A stretch of DNA of 64,000 nucleotides from Bugula neritina (Eukaryota; Bryozoa; Gymnolaemata; Cheilostomatida; Bugulidae). The stretch lies in NCBI GenBank assembly GCA_964035545.1, contig OZ037767.1, forward strand, positions 30,742,128-30,806,127, read 5' to 3'. The position numbers were made by a program, and so were the translations under genes. Shown one piece after another: positions 23,601-49,673 of the stretch; the stretch's first letter is position 1, and each line of letters starts with the position of its first letter. Below the pieces are notes generated by a model, which searched no databases, was not told where the DNA came from, and worked only from the letters and a program-made list of their open reading frames with translations.

Positions 23601-26154
23601 CTTACTTCATGAGGCTCAGCGTTGCTATGGTTAGCATTTCTCTCTATACAGGCATTGGCAGCAGCATCGGTAGCAGCAGCAACACCGAGGTGGCACCTCA
23701 TCCATGCCCCATCATAGTACTTGAGAGTCATGGAGGAGCAGCACGAGCATCTTTCTATACAAGCAGTGACACTGCATCCAATGATACCTTCAACACGTAC
23801 ATAATATGGAAGTTATGTGAGGTAATATAGAAGTCTAAAGAGGTAATATAGGAGTTATATGTGGTGATATAAGAGTTATATGAGGTAATAGATACGTTAT
23901 ATGTGCACTAAGCTAATCTATTTCCCACTACTGATAAAAAAGCTCACTCATTGTACAGTAATAGGTATTGAGTTAAGAAGTGCAGCAGAAATACACTTTA
24001 GGTATGGGGGGGGAGTTAAACTAGAACACAGAAGCCTATTTTACGCAAAGACTAAAGTTGAAGATTGGTAAACAAATGAACTATTATCATGTGACCTGTG
24101 TAATCAATAAATATACTCCACTTGATAAAGTAACTCGTGTCCAGTGTACAACTTATGCAGGGGTAGCAGTTAGTCTGATGATAACATAAATGGTCTTTGA
24201 AAGATGTAGAAAGTTAAATGTATTTAGTTAGCAAATTTTCTAGCTGTATATAGTCTTTTTCTACCCACTACACTACCCCTACTGTATTACTGTAGCAGCA
24301 ATTTGAGTTAGCCAAATTCGTACCTGAGTACAACTCACACTTACAAAATGCTTTACAAACAAACATTAGCGATGCCTCACCTATTAGTGTAGCTACTGAA
24401 ACGGTTGCTATGGCAATGAGAAAGGAAGTGTAGTAGTATTCATCCACAAATGACACCAAAGAGACATCAAAAGAAGCAACTGCTTCCCCACCAGGGTTCA
24501 TTGCAATGCACTTGTAGATGCCAGAAGAGATGAGGTGGAGTGAGTTGATCTGTAGTTCTGAATATTCCGGAAGGGTCCTGAATCATAATACACTTTAAAA
24601 CTAACTTTTCTCTGCTTAGGTTTCAGATATGAGTTTGTAATTTCATCAGTCACACAGAATAATGGTTCTTGGAGACAGAAATCTGTGAGCAATTGAGAAC
24701 AAATTGGCAATACTGAACCTACATTGACATTCTTCAGTTGGCATTTTCAAACAAGAAACAAAAGGTTCGAGTTTGTATGGATAAAGCATTTTTATTGGTG
24801 GGAGACTTACGTCACAGAAAACTCAACAATATCACCAGTAGCTGTAACTCTGTATGATTTCTTTGGAGAGGTCTTGTTGATGGAGCCGTCAAGCCATTGG
24901 TTCTGATATGGATCACTGAGGTGGTCTTTGAGGGGCGTCTCCCACACGATGGATGGTTGAGGAGAGCCAGTTGTGTTACATTTCAATACCACCTGAACAC
25001 AAAATGTTAACGTCTTAAATTTTAACCTTCTTGAGACATACACTTCAAATGAGTCAAACTCTACACACACTATAAGTATAGGCAGACTTTTGATTTCCTA
25101 AAAATGAGACAATATTTTTATTTAAATTAATTGCATTTTGAATACTTAGACAGCACAATATTAGGCAAAACACTGATTATTAAATGAAGTATAAAATGTT
25201 ATGTATTGCAATAGCAACAAGACCAACCTGGTTGGCATGCAAATGGTCTTTACTAGCATCAGCTATGCTCACAGTTGGACTGGTGCAGTTTAATTGCCCT
25301 AAGGGTACATCCAGCAGCTTTTGTTGGTGATAACCATCAGGATAATGACATCTGATAGAATTTGAATCTTGTATTTTTATGTGTTCTAGCTCATCCAATA
25401 TTGCAGTTTTCAACCACAATGCACCGCAATTGCAGTTCAATGGATTGTTAGCCAGCGATAGGTTTGTTAAAACAGTCTTATTATTGGAATCAAATAAATC
25501 TTCATGAATGGTTACCATAAGATTACTTTGCAAGTTTATAAACCTTACATGAGAGATGTAGTTGAATGCACTGGGCAAAATGTGAGAGATCTCATTGTTA
25601 GACAGGTCCAAGTATTTAAGTTTATATAATTTCTTGAATATACCAGAAGGCAGCAGCTGCAATCGGTTATGACTTAAAACGAGAGTCTCCACGTCAGTCG
25701 TGTTCCAGAAAATGGTTTCTGGCAGCTGATTGATTAAATTGTGTCCCAAGTTTAATGTAGTTAAGTGTGTAAGGTTGCTAAAAAGATGTGAAGGTATTTC
25801 CTCTAAATCATTGTGATGTATATTTAAAACCTCTAGATACGGTAGTATATTAAAAGAATTTTCAGCAATTATTGCTATTCGGCAGTCAGTTAGCATTAAT
25901 GTAGTCAGATTTGAAAACTTCTTGAAATGTGACTCTGTTAATTTTCTTACAATAAAGTTATTTATTGAAATATTCACTACAGTGCCTGGCACTGTTTGTA
26001 GTGAAGAGCTATTTAACCTGTAGCCATTAGAACAATCTAATGCTTCATTTGTGCACGTACAGTAGGATGGGCATAGAAAAGCACTCCTTGTTGAGGCAAA
26101 AGTTGAAAAAATTGACAGAAAGAGAAAAACCAGTTTGACAGTTGTAACAGGCAT
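20645..26154 (-). CDS. LRR-Ig transmembrane receptor with coiled-coil tail, 8 exons, 703 aa
   Basis: Minus-strand exons: 26154-25228, 24992-24811, 24577-24381, 23787-23606, 23108-22889, 22784-22672, 21330-21174, 20778-20645; every phase matches. Exon 1 encodes a signal peptide, an LRRNT cap (CPSYCTCTNEALDC), about seven leucine-rich repeats and an LRRCT cap (NPLNCNCGALWLK to GQLNC). Exons 2-3 form one Ig domain (LKC, W, then SGIYKCIAMNPG). A TM helix (SFLIAIATVSVATLIGIIG) is followed by a Cys-rich juxtamembrane stretch (ERCSCC), a plausible palmitoylation site. The ectodomain layout matches the AMIGO/LINGO/NGL/LRIG-like adhesion group. The roughly 260-residue tail is unlike those: an acidic EEWDDYFRQFPDDF motif, a Ser/Pro segment, then a long, very basic Met/Lys/Arg coiled coil. 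The start codon follows an acceptor (TCTTTCAG|A), and a possible 5'UTR exon ends at 26227. Likely a cell-surface adhesion or signalling receptor; ligand and tail partner unknown. Confidence 0.85.
21014..21178 (-). repeat. 31-bp tandem array of splice-donor copies
   Basis: Six units of 30-31 bp. On the minus strand each contains CATAG|GTGAGTGTT or a close variant. The unit at 21168-21178 is the authentic donor of the penultimate LRR-Ig exon (CGTAG|GTGAGT, exon end 21174). The other five lie downstream in the intron, with GTGAGT cores at 21137-21142, 21106-21111, 21075-21080, 21044-21049 and 21014-21019 (plus coordinates). Confidence 0.9.
22140..22305. repeat. Tandem repeat of TACTTACATGCTTGTATA type
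   Basis: Units of about 65 bp, made of smaller CTTGTATATACTTAC words, in an intron of the LRR-Ig gene. Short ORFs through it are artefacts. Confidence 0.8.
22412..22650. repeat. 29-bp minisatellite
   Basis: About eight copies of a 29-bp unit containing CATGGCGTAGGAATATCC, with GTAGG/GAAGG and CCTTAA/CTTTAA variants, in the LRR-Ig intron just after exon 22784-22672. Confidence 0.9.
23146..23592. repeat. 24-bp minisatellite, about 18 copies
   Basis: A 24-bp unit (TACGTCTGCATGTTACAAGG plus TGTG) repeats with CATG/TATG/TACG/CACG variants. It occupies nearly the whole intron between LRR-Ig exons 23787-23606 and 23108-22889, starting within about 15 bp of the donor. The length is divisible by three and stop-free in several frames, giving long spurious ORFs on both strands. 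Confidence 0.95.
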
Positions 26155-29089
26155 TCTGAAAGAAGATGTGTTGATTTTACGGCTCTTGCATCACAGAGGT
26201 ACGATTGGCACAGTTTTAAAGCATACCTTGCCACATATCCTACAAAAAAACACTGACATTAAGCTTAAAAAATAATTTTATAGCCTGCATGAATTTTTGT
26301 GAGTTCAATTTACAAAATTTTTAAATGCAGATTTTGTAGCGTTTGTCAGAATGAGTTTGCAACAGTCATAATTTAATTTTACAAACGATAACATGCAAAT
26401 ACCACAATTATTCTACATAAACCAGCTTTTTTTCTCAACAGTTGCTTATCTTCACTATTTTCTTTTTTTATTTCAGAATAGCACAGCTTAACTATGCGAT
26501 TCTGCTTGAATATACACCAGTGAACAACTGAGCGTGACAACTTTTTCATTATGTTATAGTACCATAGTCATCATATTTTTAGTGATTCTTGAACAAGCGC
26601 CATAATCATACTTGAAATCGTTATATTGAATGAATATACATATGGCAATAGTATTTAATAAATAAGCAGCACCATAATATGGGAATTTGAAACTAAAAGT
26701 TAACAATAAACTTGTAGTTCTAATTATTTTGATTTCAGCCAGTAAACCAACCAACCAATTAATCAATCAACCAATAAATCAATCAACCAACCAACCAATA
26801 AATCAATCAATCAACTTATAAATCAATCAATCAACCAATCATTTTTAAGGTGAGCCAGACAAACGCCTTTTTAACCACCCAACTGCCTTCTAGCATTTAT
26901 CTCTAGTATCTTCGTTGATATATGTCTATTGAACATCCAAAAATATTGCAGAGTGGCCACTTCATTCGGCTACACAGTTATAACTGACTACTTTGCTCTG
27001 AAAGTTATAGAAAATAAACCACACCTGTCCAGCCAATCACAGAGGGTGAGCAAATCGTTGTAAGAATTATGCCCACAACAGACTACAGTTGACACTCAAC
27101 TGTGAATGCGTTTTTGGAGGCTAAACTTTGAACTCAGTGACATGAAGCTAGTAATTTTGAATAAGTGAAACTAGTAAATTACTATAAAAATAAATAGTAA
27201 ATCTGATTGAATTATGCTAGTAAATCTCAATAAATTGCGCTAAATTTGATTTTTGGTTGCTGTGGATCCAGCAGAAACTAAGCTACAGGATTCCTATTGG
27301 TTAAAAGTTTACTACAGGGCTAGAGACAGTTAGCTTTCAGCATTTGTAGTGAACTGTAGTGTGACCAGCAAAAAGTAGGAAGGTATGCTCCAGCAGCTCG
27401 AAAAACGAGTTCACAGTTCAGTTTCGACTGTAGTCTTTAGACCCCCATTACCCTAACTAACTCGAAGTGTTGTCACACTGAGCTGCCCCAAAGAGAAGAA
27501 ACCATATGACCAAATGTTCATATCTTGGACTTTTGCAAAACTCTTTAGAAGGAGATTAATACATCTGGTTTTCCTCCTCAGTTCATGAAGCTGTAGGCAG
27601 AGGCTCTGCAGAGGCTTTTAATTAATTAATGATGTAAGTACCAACTCCTGAGTTACTCTTGAGCCTACTTAGCCTTATGCTTAGCGAATTAAAATAAGCT
27701 TATTTTATATAAAATTTCATATTTGCTAAGAGTAAGAGTAAGCACAGTATTATATTATTATTATTATTAATCATAATACTATTATGAAATTGAATATAAT
27801 AATAAATATAATAATTTATTATCCTTTTTATTATACTAATATTTAGTTTTACGAATACAAATTAAAATATAATATGATTATGATATTTCCTATTAATATA
27901 ATTGCAATTTAAGTTATAATTCTCATGACAAGATGAAGGTGAGTTAGACAATAAAAACCATTATGATCATGACATTGACTTATGAGTGCGGGATGCCGAT
28001 AGTCTAAGTCATACTCATAGGATAGTCCTCATTACAAAAACAGTCCAATGACAACAAGCAATGTAAATATTAAATCTTATTTTTTATGATTATCATTATG
28101 ATAACATTAATTTTAAGTGATTAACCGTTAACGGAGTCACTATCACGATGAGTATGACTATCAGTATGAGTATCACTATGGTTATGCCAACGGTGACGGG
28201 TGACCCAGACTGTGATTACTGGTCCATCAATCAGAATGTTAAACTCAATGTGAAGTATAAAACTAAAAGCTAAAACTAAAATACTAAGACTAAGAGTAAG
28301 AGTAAGAGACAGTCATAGTGATAGAGTTAGACTCATAGAGTGAGAGTCAGAGTGATTATAATTTCTTGCAATCAGCAATGTGAATGTAACTTATAGAACA
28401 TAAAATCGCAGGGTGCTGTAATCAGCAATGCAGGCAAAGATTTTTTTAAAAGTATTGTTACATTATTGCCACATACTTAGAGTTAACAGACAATATACAT
28501 CGTCGCTGTGATTGTCATTGTCATTGTGATATTCATATTGAACGTAAGTACTGCAACATCGATAATACTATACAGCTGGTGTTTTAATCTTTCTGCTAGT
28601 TTCCGGTCGAACGCTTATTTACACAGAAGAACTCGTTATATTTCCGTTTCCACTCTGCTGTTTTTTTAGAAATACCCTATAATTGTAATGCTGGTACGAT
28701 TGCAATTATAATTCAGCATTATTTATTAAAAAATACTTATTTTTTAAGCATAAAAATTTATTAACAAATAATTTTTTATGCTTAAAATTTGTTAACATAT
28801 ACAATCAGAAAGAATTCTATTAAGAAGTTGCATATGCAAGTACAAATGATTAAATGGCCAATAGGCTCACCGGACTAGCTTATTTCGAGAGAGACAACTC
28901 CTCATAAACAAGGTTCAAGTGCTCAATTTCAGAAAAAGTCTCAGTCAGTGATGACCTACGCGAATTAGTATATTAATTAATTATTAGATTAGCTCCAAGT
29001 TTTTGTTACGCACGCTTATAAGAAACGATTTGCCAGTGAGATTGTCACTTATTTGTTTTAGTTAAACTGTACTGAAGCAGTTAAATAAC
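26155..29089. other. Divergent intergenic region
   Basis: Separates the minus-strand LRR-Ig gene from the plus-strand calsyntenin, so both promoters should lie here. Visible items: an (AATC)n/(AACC)n tract at about 26750-26845; CCAATCA at about 27031 and its reverse ATTGG near 27290; A/T-rich blocks near 27.7-27.9 kb; and a small hairpin at 28745-28784 (TAAGCATAAAAATTT pairing with its near-complement). No exon supported by splice sites was found. Confidence 0.5.
27955..28360. repeat. Degenerate period-3/6 repeat tract
   Basis: Long runs of near-repeats such as GATGAGTATGACTATCAGTA (from about 28147) and later ACTAAGAGTAAGAGTAAGAG, with no fixed unit. Same style as tracts in MLF intron 1, at 44.8-45.4 kb and at 51.6-51.9 kb. 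Confidence 0.5.
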
Positions 29090-43407
<14,318 letters not shown>

Positions 43408-43760
43408 ACTCTAATCCACACGCAACGCCATCACAGCATGCTGGCAGTTGTCTGCCCTTTGCGCTGCTTTTTCCTGGAAACTCTGTATCTACTTTAAAAC
43501 TGGGTTTAATTTTGTAAAAGCTGTTATTATATGGAGTGGAGAGTTTGCTGTTTTATGATTCTGTTTATAAATTTCTTATAGTCTGGTATGACCTACAAAT
43601 TTAACCAAATGATGAATTATACAGACAGGTTGTAGGTAAAGTCTGTGAAATACACTTTACCTGCGACCTTTGACATTAAACCCTGCTAATGCTTTATTGA
43701 TATTACAGCAGCTGTACCAGTATTTGAAGTGATTAGCTTTGTTCTCTGTCAACTGGTCTA

Positions 43761-43766
43761 AATAAA
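43761..43766 (+). terminator. AATAAA, likely calsyntenin poly(A) signal
   Basis: AATAAA about 355 bp after the stop codon, followed by a T-rich stretch. Confidence 0.55.
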
Positions 43767-43799
43767 GTAGTCCCCCTTTCTATTTAATACTAGTTTCAT

Positions 43800-46110
43800 T
43801 ATCTTTTTTCGATATATCCTGGTTTCATTATTGTATAAACTATATAATCAGTGTTGGCCTGAAATGCCGATAATTACGCCACTCCTATGTATAGCATTTA
43901 TTTTTATATGTTGTGCATGGTTTGATTTTACTGGAGAGCAGACTTATCGTTTTGATAGACAATGGGATATTTTGTTAACATCTTCGTGTTTTTTCTAAGT
44001 GCCAGTTGTTTTGGGATATAGTGCCATGCTAATAGTCTCTGTAAATGAATTATCTCATTGTTTATGATCTTAGGCTAAGAAACTGGTTGATTAGGCGTGA
44101 TGACTTTGATAGCTGCTTGTAGCATGTGGGATATATATACTTGTATAAATATAATTTCTTTCCCAACAGTTTACTGTGGCCATAAATTGCTACACATTCC
44201 TGCACTATTATATGTATGTCTGTTAAATACATTATATTGTGGTAAACAAAGTATTGCTATTTTAATATATATTATGTCATTGCTATGCTAATAAGCGGTT
44301 TTATTATATCTTTTGTGTAATCTTTATCACTACTGCTGTTCATAAAAAATATAAATTCAGTTTTTAATAAAGTTTATTAAATAACACATTCTTCATAATG
44401 TTATTGTTATAAAACCTCAAGTAAAAATTGAATATTGCAAAGACAATTTAGTCACCCGTGACATTTAATCAATGAGGTTATGAGAGCTGCATGCCATCTA
44501 TCGCGTTGGAATGGTTCTATAAGCAGCATCGAGTCGGTAAAGGACGGTTTTAGTGGGATCTGATGTTGGTGTTTTGTCCCCAACTACTGCACTCATTCAC
44601 CAACAGCTCAGAGCTGCTTATAGAATCATTCATCGCGCGGAATCAAAGCCGAATGTATTGGTTTGGAGTTCAGTGAACGATCTGTATACAAAATATACTG
44701 TGTATAGTTACCCCTCACATCAGTGCTGCTTCTAGCATACTAGAACTAGAAGTTTCATTTTAAATTTGATTTATACTTGTAGTATATTATTAAGTTTACT
44801 GTTACCGTTAGTATTAGTATTACTATTACTACTACTATTACAGTAATACTATTAGTATGATTATACAACAATTAGTGAATTACAATATTAATATGAATCA
44901 GAATATCAATATCATTAATATTATTTATTAATATCATTATGATTATCAATATGAATATCAATATGAATATCAATCAATGAATCATTCAAATAATTTCAAT
45001 GTCATAATAATTAATATCAAATAATCAATATCACTATGATAATGATAATCACAATATGTATCACTATTAATCATGACGATTAATTATTTATTGATAATCA
45101 TAATCATAATGATGAGGATCAACTCATAATTTAAATTAATAGGAATAATTATTATTTATTTATTATAATAACAAATATAATGCTCATCATAATATTAATG
45201 ATAATGATAATCTAAATACATTTTAATTAATAAGTAAACAACATTAGGTGTTAGTTTACCAATACCAGTAGCCAAGACTATCAATATTAAGACTATTAGT
45301 ATTACTATGACTATGAGTATTACTATTAGTACTAGTAATACTAAGCCTAATACTAATACTAATAGTAATAGTCACTAGTGTGACTGTAATTCCCTTAAAA
45401 TCAGCATAATCTTATGACTTATCAGTATGAGTATCACATTTGACTTTGCACTCTGGTGTCACATTTTTACTCCAAGTGCTTAACCCTTACCCAATGCGGG
45501 ACAACTGTCTTTAAGCAATTAACATTGGACTTGATTGTTACTAATACCTGTCATAAACTTAGAGCAATAGTCATAGACCATAGCCATAGGCCTGCTCATA
45601 CTTACAGACACACTCACAGCGATATTCAACGCAATTCAGTGTGAATGTTATATTAACTTCAACTATAATATTGAGAGTATAAATTTATATGATCATCGAA
45701 AAACTTATTACACTTACAATAAAAAAGGAAAAAATAATTAAATAGTACCAATACCTGTCTACAGTTATTGGTGGAATTAATCTCTGCTGATTTTATCATT
45801 ATTTGCTGTTTTCTCCCAGTTTTAGTTTATTGCAATGCTCAAATTTACTAAATAATAGCTTGCTACTCTAAAATTGAATTTAAATGACAAAAAAACTTTC
45901 TTTATTGGTTGTTTTACTGCTGCTGGGTGGAATTTGCTGTTGAGGGGAGGTTGGTTATTGATGATACTGACTAACGGGCAAGATTGACTTATGAGTGATA
46001 TTTGAGTTAGGGACAAGGTTAATTAAAGAATAATGATATGCTGGTAGCTTATTAGATTAGTAGGTGCTCTAAGGGTTTAGGCCCACCACTGTCATGTGTT
46101 TTTTTATGTT
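43800..46110. other. Intergenic with degenerate AT-rich repeats
   Basis: No gene seen. From about 44790 to 45440 the sequence is a run of near-repeats of TATTAC, TATTAG, ATCAAT and ATGAATATC words with no fixed unit. It should also contain the promoter and noncoding first exon of the first TRIM-like gene, but I could not place them. Confidence 0.5.
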
Positions 46111-46125
46111 TGATTTTTTTGCAGC

Positions 46126-49100
46126 ATGGCTGAAGCAGATCATCCTGTAGAAGCAGAGTGTGGATTTTGTTTACAGAGAGGCGACCTTGAGAATCCAAAG
46201 TCTCTACCATGTGGTCACATTCACTGTTTACTTTGTCTTACTAGGAATGTTATGGTCAATCACATGATCAGGTGTCCCTTTTGCAGGTATGTTTTTTAAC
46301 ATCAGCATCTTTGCAACTTTTCACTTTTGTAATGGATGAAACTGAATGTAACAAACTTATATCTCTATTAGGGCATATTTAGAAAGTGTGTAAAATGAAG
46401 TAAACCTAGGATGTTTGTGTGTGTATTATATTTCATTATGTTGTACGATTACATGTGTTACAGAGCAGTGTTTGATGGTAGTATAGAGACTCTGCCTTCT
46501 GCTGATGTAGAGGACAACTCCACATCATGCTTTGTCTGTACTAAGAAGGGGATAAAGAATATCCCAGCTGTGATATACTGTACTGTGTGCAGTAAACTCT
46601 TTTGTGGGAAACATAGAGAGGTACTGATTTAATCATATTTTTGAAATCTATTAAGAATTTAGAATATATAGTTCATATTATGCAAGTCTTCATTTACTAA
46701 TAGTAATTATATATGATAATTTAATGTTGGTGTTAAATTTCTTTTTTCTGTGATTGCTTTTATACAAGCCACTCAATTTTGATATGATATTTAATGCTGT
46801 GTATATTTGCTTTGCTTTGAGACTCTAACTTTCAAACCAGTTCTCTATTCTGATGTGTATAATGTGCTCTCCAGTCACATGATGACGTGAGTGATGACCA
46901 CCAGCAGTTGACCATCTCAGAATACAGAATACAAGCTAAGAGACTGGAAAGAAGAGTTTGTTCTAAACATACAGATTCTCCTTACTCTATAGGATGTAGA
47001 GTCTGCCTTCAGCTGTTTTGTGTGCAGTGTTTGTCCCGGGCCAACTCTTGTGTTGGAGGTAGGATATTCGCTTTACTCATACTTTACCATAATTGCTTAG
47101 TAGTGCACTAACATCTGCTATGTATTTGGTGTATGTTTTGAAACGAAGGCTCACAGCACGAGATGGTTAGTCTGGATAACTTAGTGGAGGAGCTGATTAA
47201 TCTGGAGGGACTGGTTGCTGCAGAAGACAAGATGTCTGTTTTGATGAAACAGATCGCTAAAACTATATCTGACTTTGATACAGAGACTGATGACTTGCTG
47301 CATTTACTCTACAGGCAACGGGATGAGCAGGTACTTCAGTATTCAGTAGTCTTTCTACTTCTGTTTCCTGTTCTATTCTGATACTGAAACAGAAGAGTTA
47401 CTAGACATTCTCCATACACAGCGTGATGAACAGGTGTGATTGATATCACATTTTCTAGAATGTGTTTGTTTCCTGTCACACCATGTAAAGGTTTTAATGG
47501 TTTACTCGTATGTTTTAGTTGGCTGAGGTGAGACTAAAGTATGAGAAACTTGAAGAGGAGTTCTTAGCTAGTAGAAAGAAAACTAAAGATGTACTGGATG
47601 CATACATGGAGAGAGAAGTTGGAACTGTTTTGTCTGAACTTAGCAACTACAAAATGAAATTAGAAGCTCAACTCAGACAAAACAATCAGGTGTGTAGACA
47701 CTGAGAAGTTTGTGTTTTGGCAATAAAGAAACTATGTTGGTGTATTATAACATTATTAAAATTTTTACCAAATTTACTCAGCAGTGATCAGTAATGGGAG
47801 TTGTAATGTTAGATTTTGGAGACGGAGAAATAATGAGCTTATCTGACAACATTAGAGTTGGTTGTAGAAGCGAATATTGTATATCACCACATTGCGCTGT
47901 ACTTACAATCTAGAGACTGGGTGTGCAGATTATCTAAACACTGAGGGTTTTAATGGCACTATGCGCCCCTTACTTTCTGGAATATAGTTTTTATTTCATA
48001 ATTTTGTAGTTTTACCATTGATATTACATAAACTGATTATCAAACTTCTTCATTTTTATTTGTAATAGGAAGTTATTTAGTTTATTTATGTTTGCTTTAA
48101 TACCATGTTTTATTACTATTATTTTCATCAATCATGTCATTCACTGTCAAGTTTGCTTTTCACTAGTTTATCCTTCAGTGTCAGAGTTTGTGTAGAAGTT
48201 GAATTGCTTTTACTCTGCTACCTGAACCTGCATCATTCTCATTCTATTCACAGGTGGATCTAGTTGAAGGTTATGCAGAGATTAAGGATAGAATACAGAG
48301 ACTTGTATCTGTTGAGATACCTGAACTAGAACTGTGTGATGTCATGACTCTAGAGGTCAAAGGTTTGCATTATTAGAGTGTTTTTGAAATAATAATTTAC
48401 TGTAACACTCGTTGCTGTACTTGCTGTAACACTCATGTAATACTTATAGCGGAAAAGAGAGGCATAGAGGTAGATATAGTTCCTACTGCAGACGTATCTA
48501 TTAGTTTGGATCAAGGAGTGACAAATTCTACCCCTCCAGTTCCCAAGATTCTCAAACTCTTACAGACTGTTGAGGCTTCTAACAACTGCTACTCTGTGAG
48601 TAGATATGAGGACTTCACTTATGTGGGGGTGTACGGCGGGAAGGTGGACAGGATAGACGCCAACGGGAACATCACGAAATCACTAATAGCTAGTACGGGA
48701 TACGTGTTTGGTCTTACAGTGTACAAGCATCTGCTGTACACCTTAGTGAATTATAACCAAAATAATTGGAAGGTAAATGTGTACGACCTTACAGGGAATC
48801 AGGTGACCAGCTGGCCTCACAGTGATAAAAATGGATTCACTAACAAACTAACTATCGTTGATGATCAGGTTGTGGTCCCTGACAGGCATAGTAAAAGGCT
48901 AACTCTTTACTCTCTTACTGGAGAGGTAATTAAACATGTCTCCTCTTCTCTAATCAGTAATAACACTGTAGCTATATGTGCAGCAGACAGACATTGTGTA
49001 GTAGTATCTGATAAAGCCTCTTCCAAAGTATTTAAGTTAGACCTGACAACAGAGAAAGTCATCTGGACATGTAGGGATGTGTCTAATCCACAAGGTGTGA

Positions 49101-49673
49101 CGTGCTATAGAAGTAAATATATTCTCTTAACTGATTCTAGCAGTAAGACTGCTGTTTGGATTCTGGATTTGAAGACAGGTTAGTTGGGAAATATTATATT
49201 ATTTAATTGATGCCACTTTTAATTGTAATCTCGTCTCTAGTTATTCTCCTTTCATTACTGATTACTAAAGTTAATCACTAATTAATTCTGTTTTATGCAC
49301 TGTAAACGATTATTATAACACATAGAAAGACAAAATGCACTAGAAATTGTATTTAATATTTTGCACAATATCATAATTCACTTTCACCCTGAGCTGTACT
49401 ATACGATTTATATGTATTTATGCTGAGTAAGTTTAGTATGTCGCAACCTTTTTATGCAAAATGAAGAGAAAAAAAATCAATAATATTTATTGAGTACAGT
49501 ATATACTGTGTATTGTAGTACATTGTATTATTTCATTTCCAGGTGCTAAACTCTCCACGATAGAAAATCCAGCTGATGGTCTCACCAATGTGTTTGATTT
49601 CCATGCACACCGGAAGACTTTAGTTGTGCCCAGATGGGGGGAGAAGAAGGTTCAGTTCTATCAGCTGACGTGA
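46126..49673 (+). CDS. TRIM-NHL-like protein A (RING, two B-boxes, coiled coil, beta-propeller), 8 exons, 607 aa
   Basis: Exons: 46126-46286, 46464-46620, 46875-47058, 47149-47330, 47519-47689, 48254-48362, 48450-49178, 49543-49673; phases agree. The RING finger has all eight ligands (C12, C15, C29, H31, C34, C37, C50, C53). Exons 2 and 3 each encode a B-box-like zinc module (CFVC to YCTVCSKLFCGKH; VCSKH to GCRVC and FCVQC). Exons 4-6 form a long coiled coil. Exons 7-8 (about 287 aa) are a repeated-blade propeller with NHL-like strands (IVDDQVVVPDRHSKRLTLYS). By family, a RING-type ubiquitin ligase whose propeller recognises the substrate or RNA; target unknown. The ATG follows an acceptor (TTTTTTTGCAG|C), implying a 5'UTR intron. 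It ends at TGA inside ACGTGAGT, so a further 3' splice cannot be excluded. First of three tandem paralogues and the most diverged. Confidence 0.9.
47379..47433 (+). pseudogene. Orphan 3' fragment of a paralogous exon 4
   Basis: Directly after the real exon 4 donor of gene A lies a 55-base copy of the end of exon 4 as found in genes B and C (TGATACTGAAACAG through GATGAACAG, followed by GTGTGATTGATATCAC). It has no acceptor of its own, and reading through from exon 4 meets a stop just before it. The following intron is almost identical to that of gene C. It is best read as a recombination or gene-conversion footprint. Confidence 0.85.

Noticed and set aside
23129-23731. 200-residue minus-strand ORF and 150-residue plus-strand ORFs with an eight-residue repeat
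   Set aside because: They run through the 24-bp minisatellite. Only the first part (23787-23606, minus) is a true exon, ended by a GTAAGT donor.
44553-44735. 60-aa ORF between calsyntenin and TRIM-like gene A
   Set aside because: No splice partners, no recognisable motif; length is within chance for this composition.
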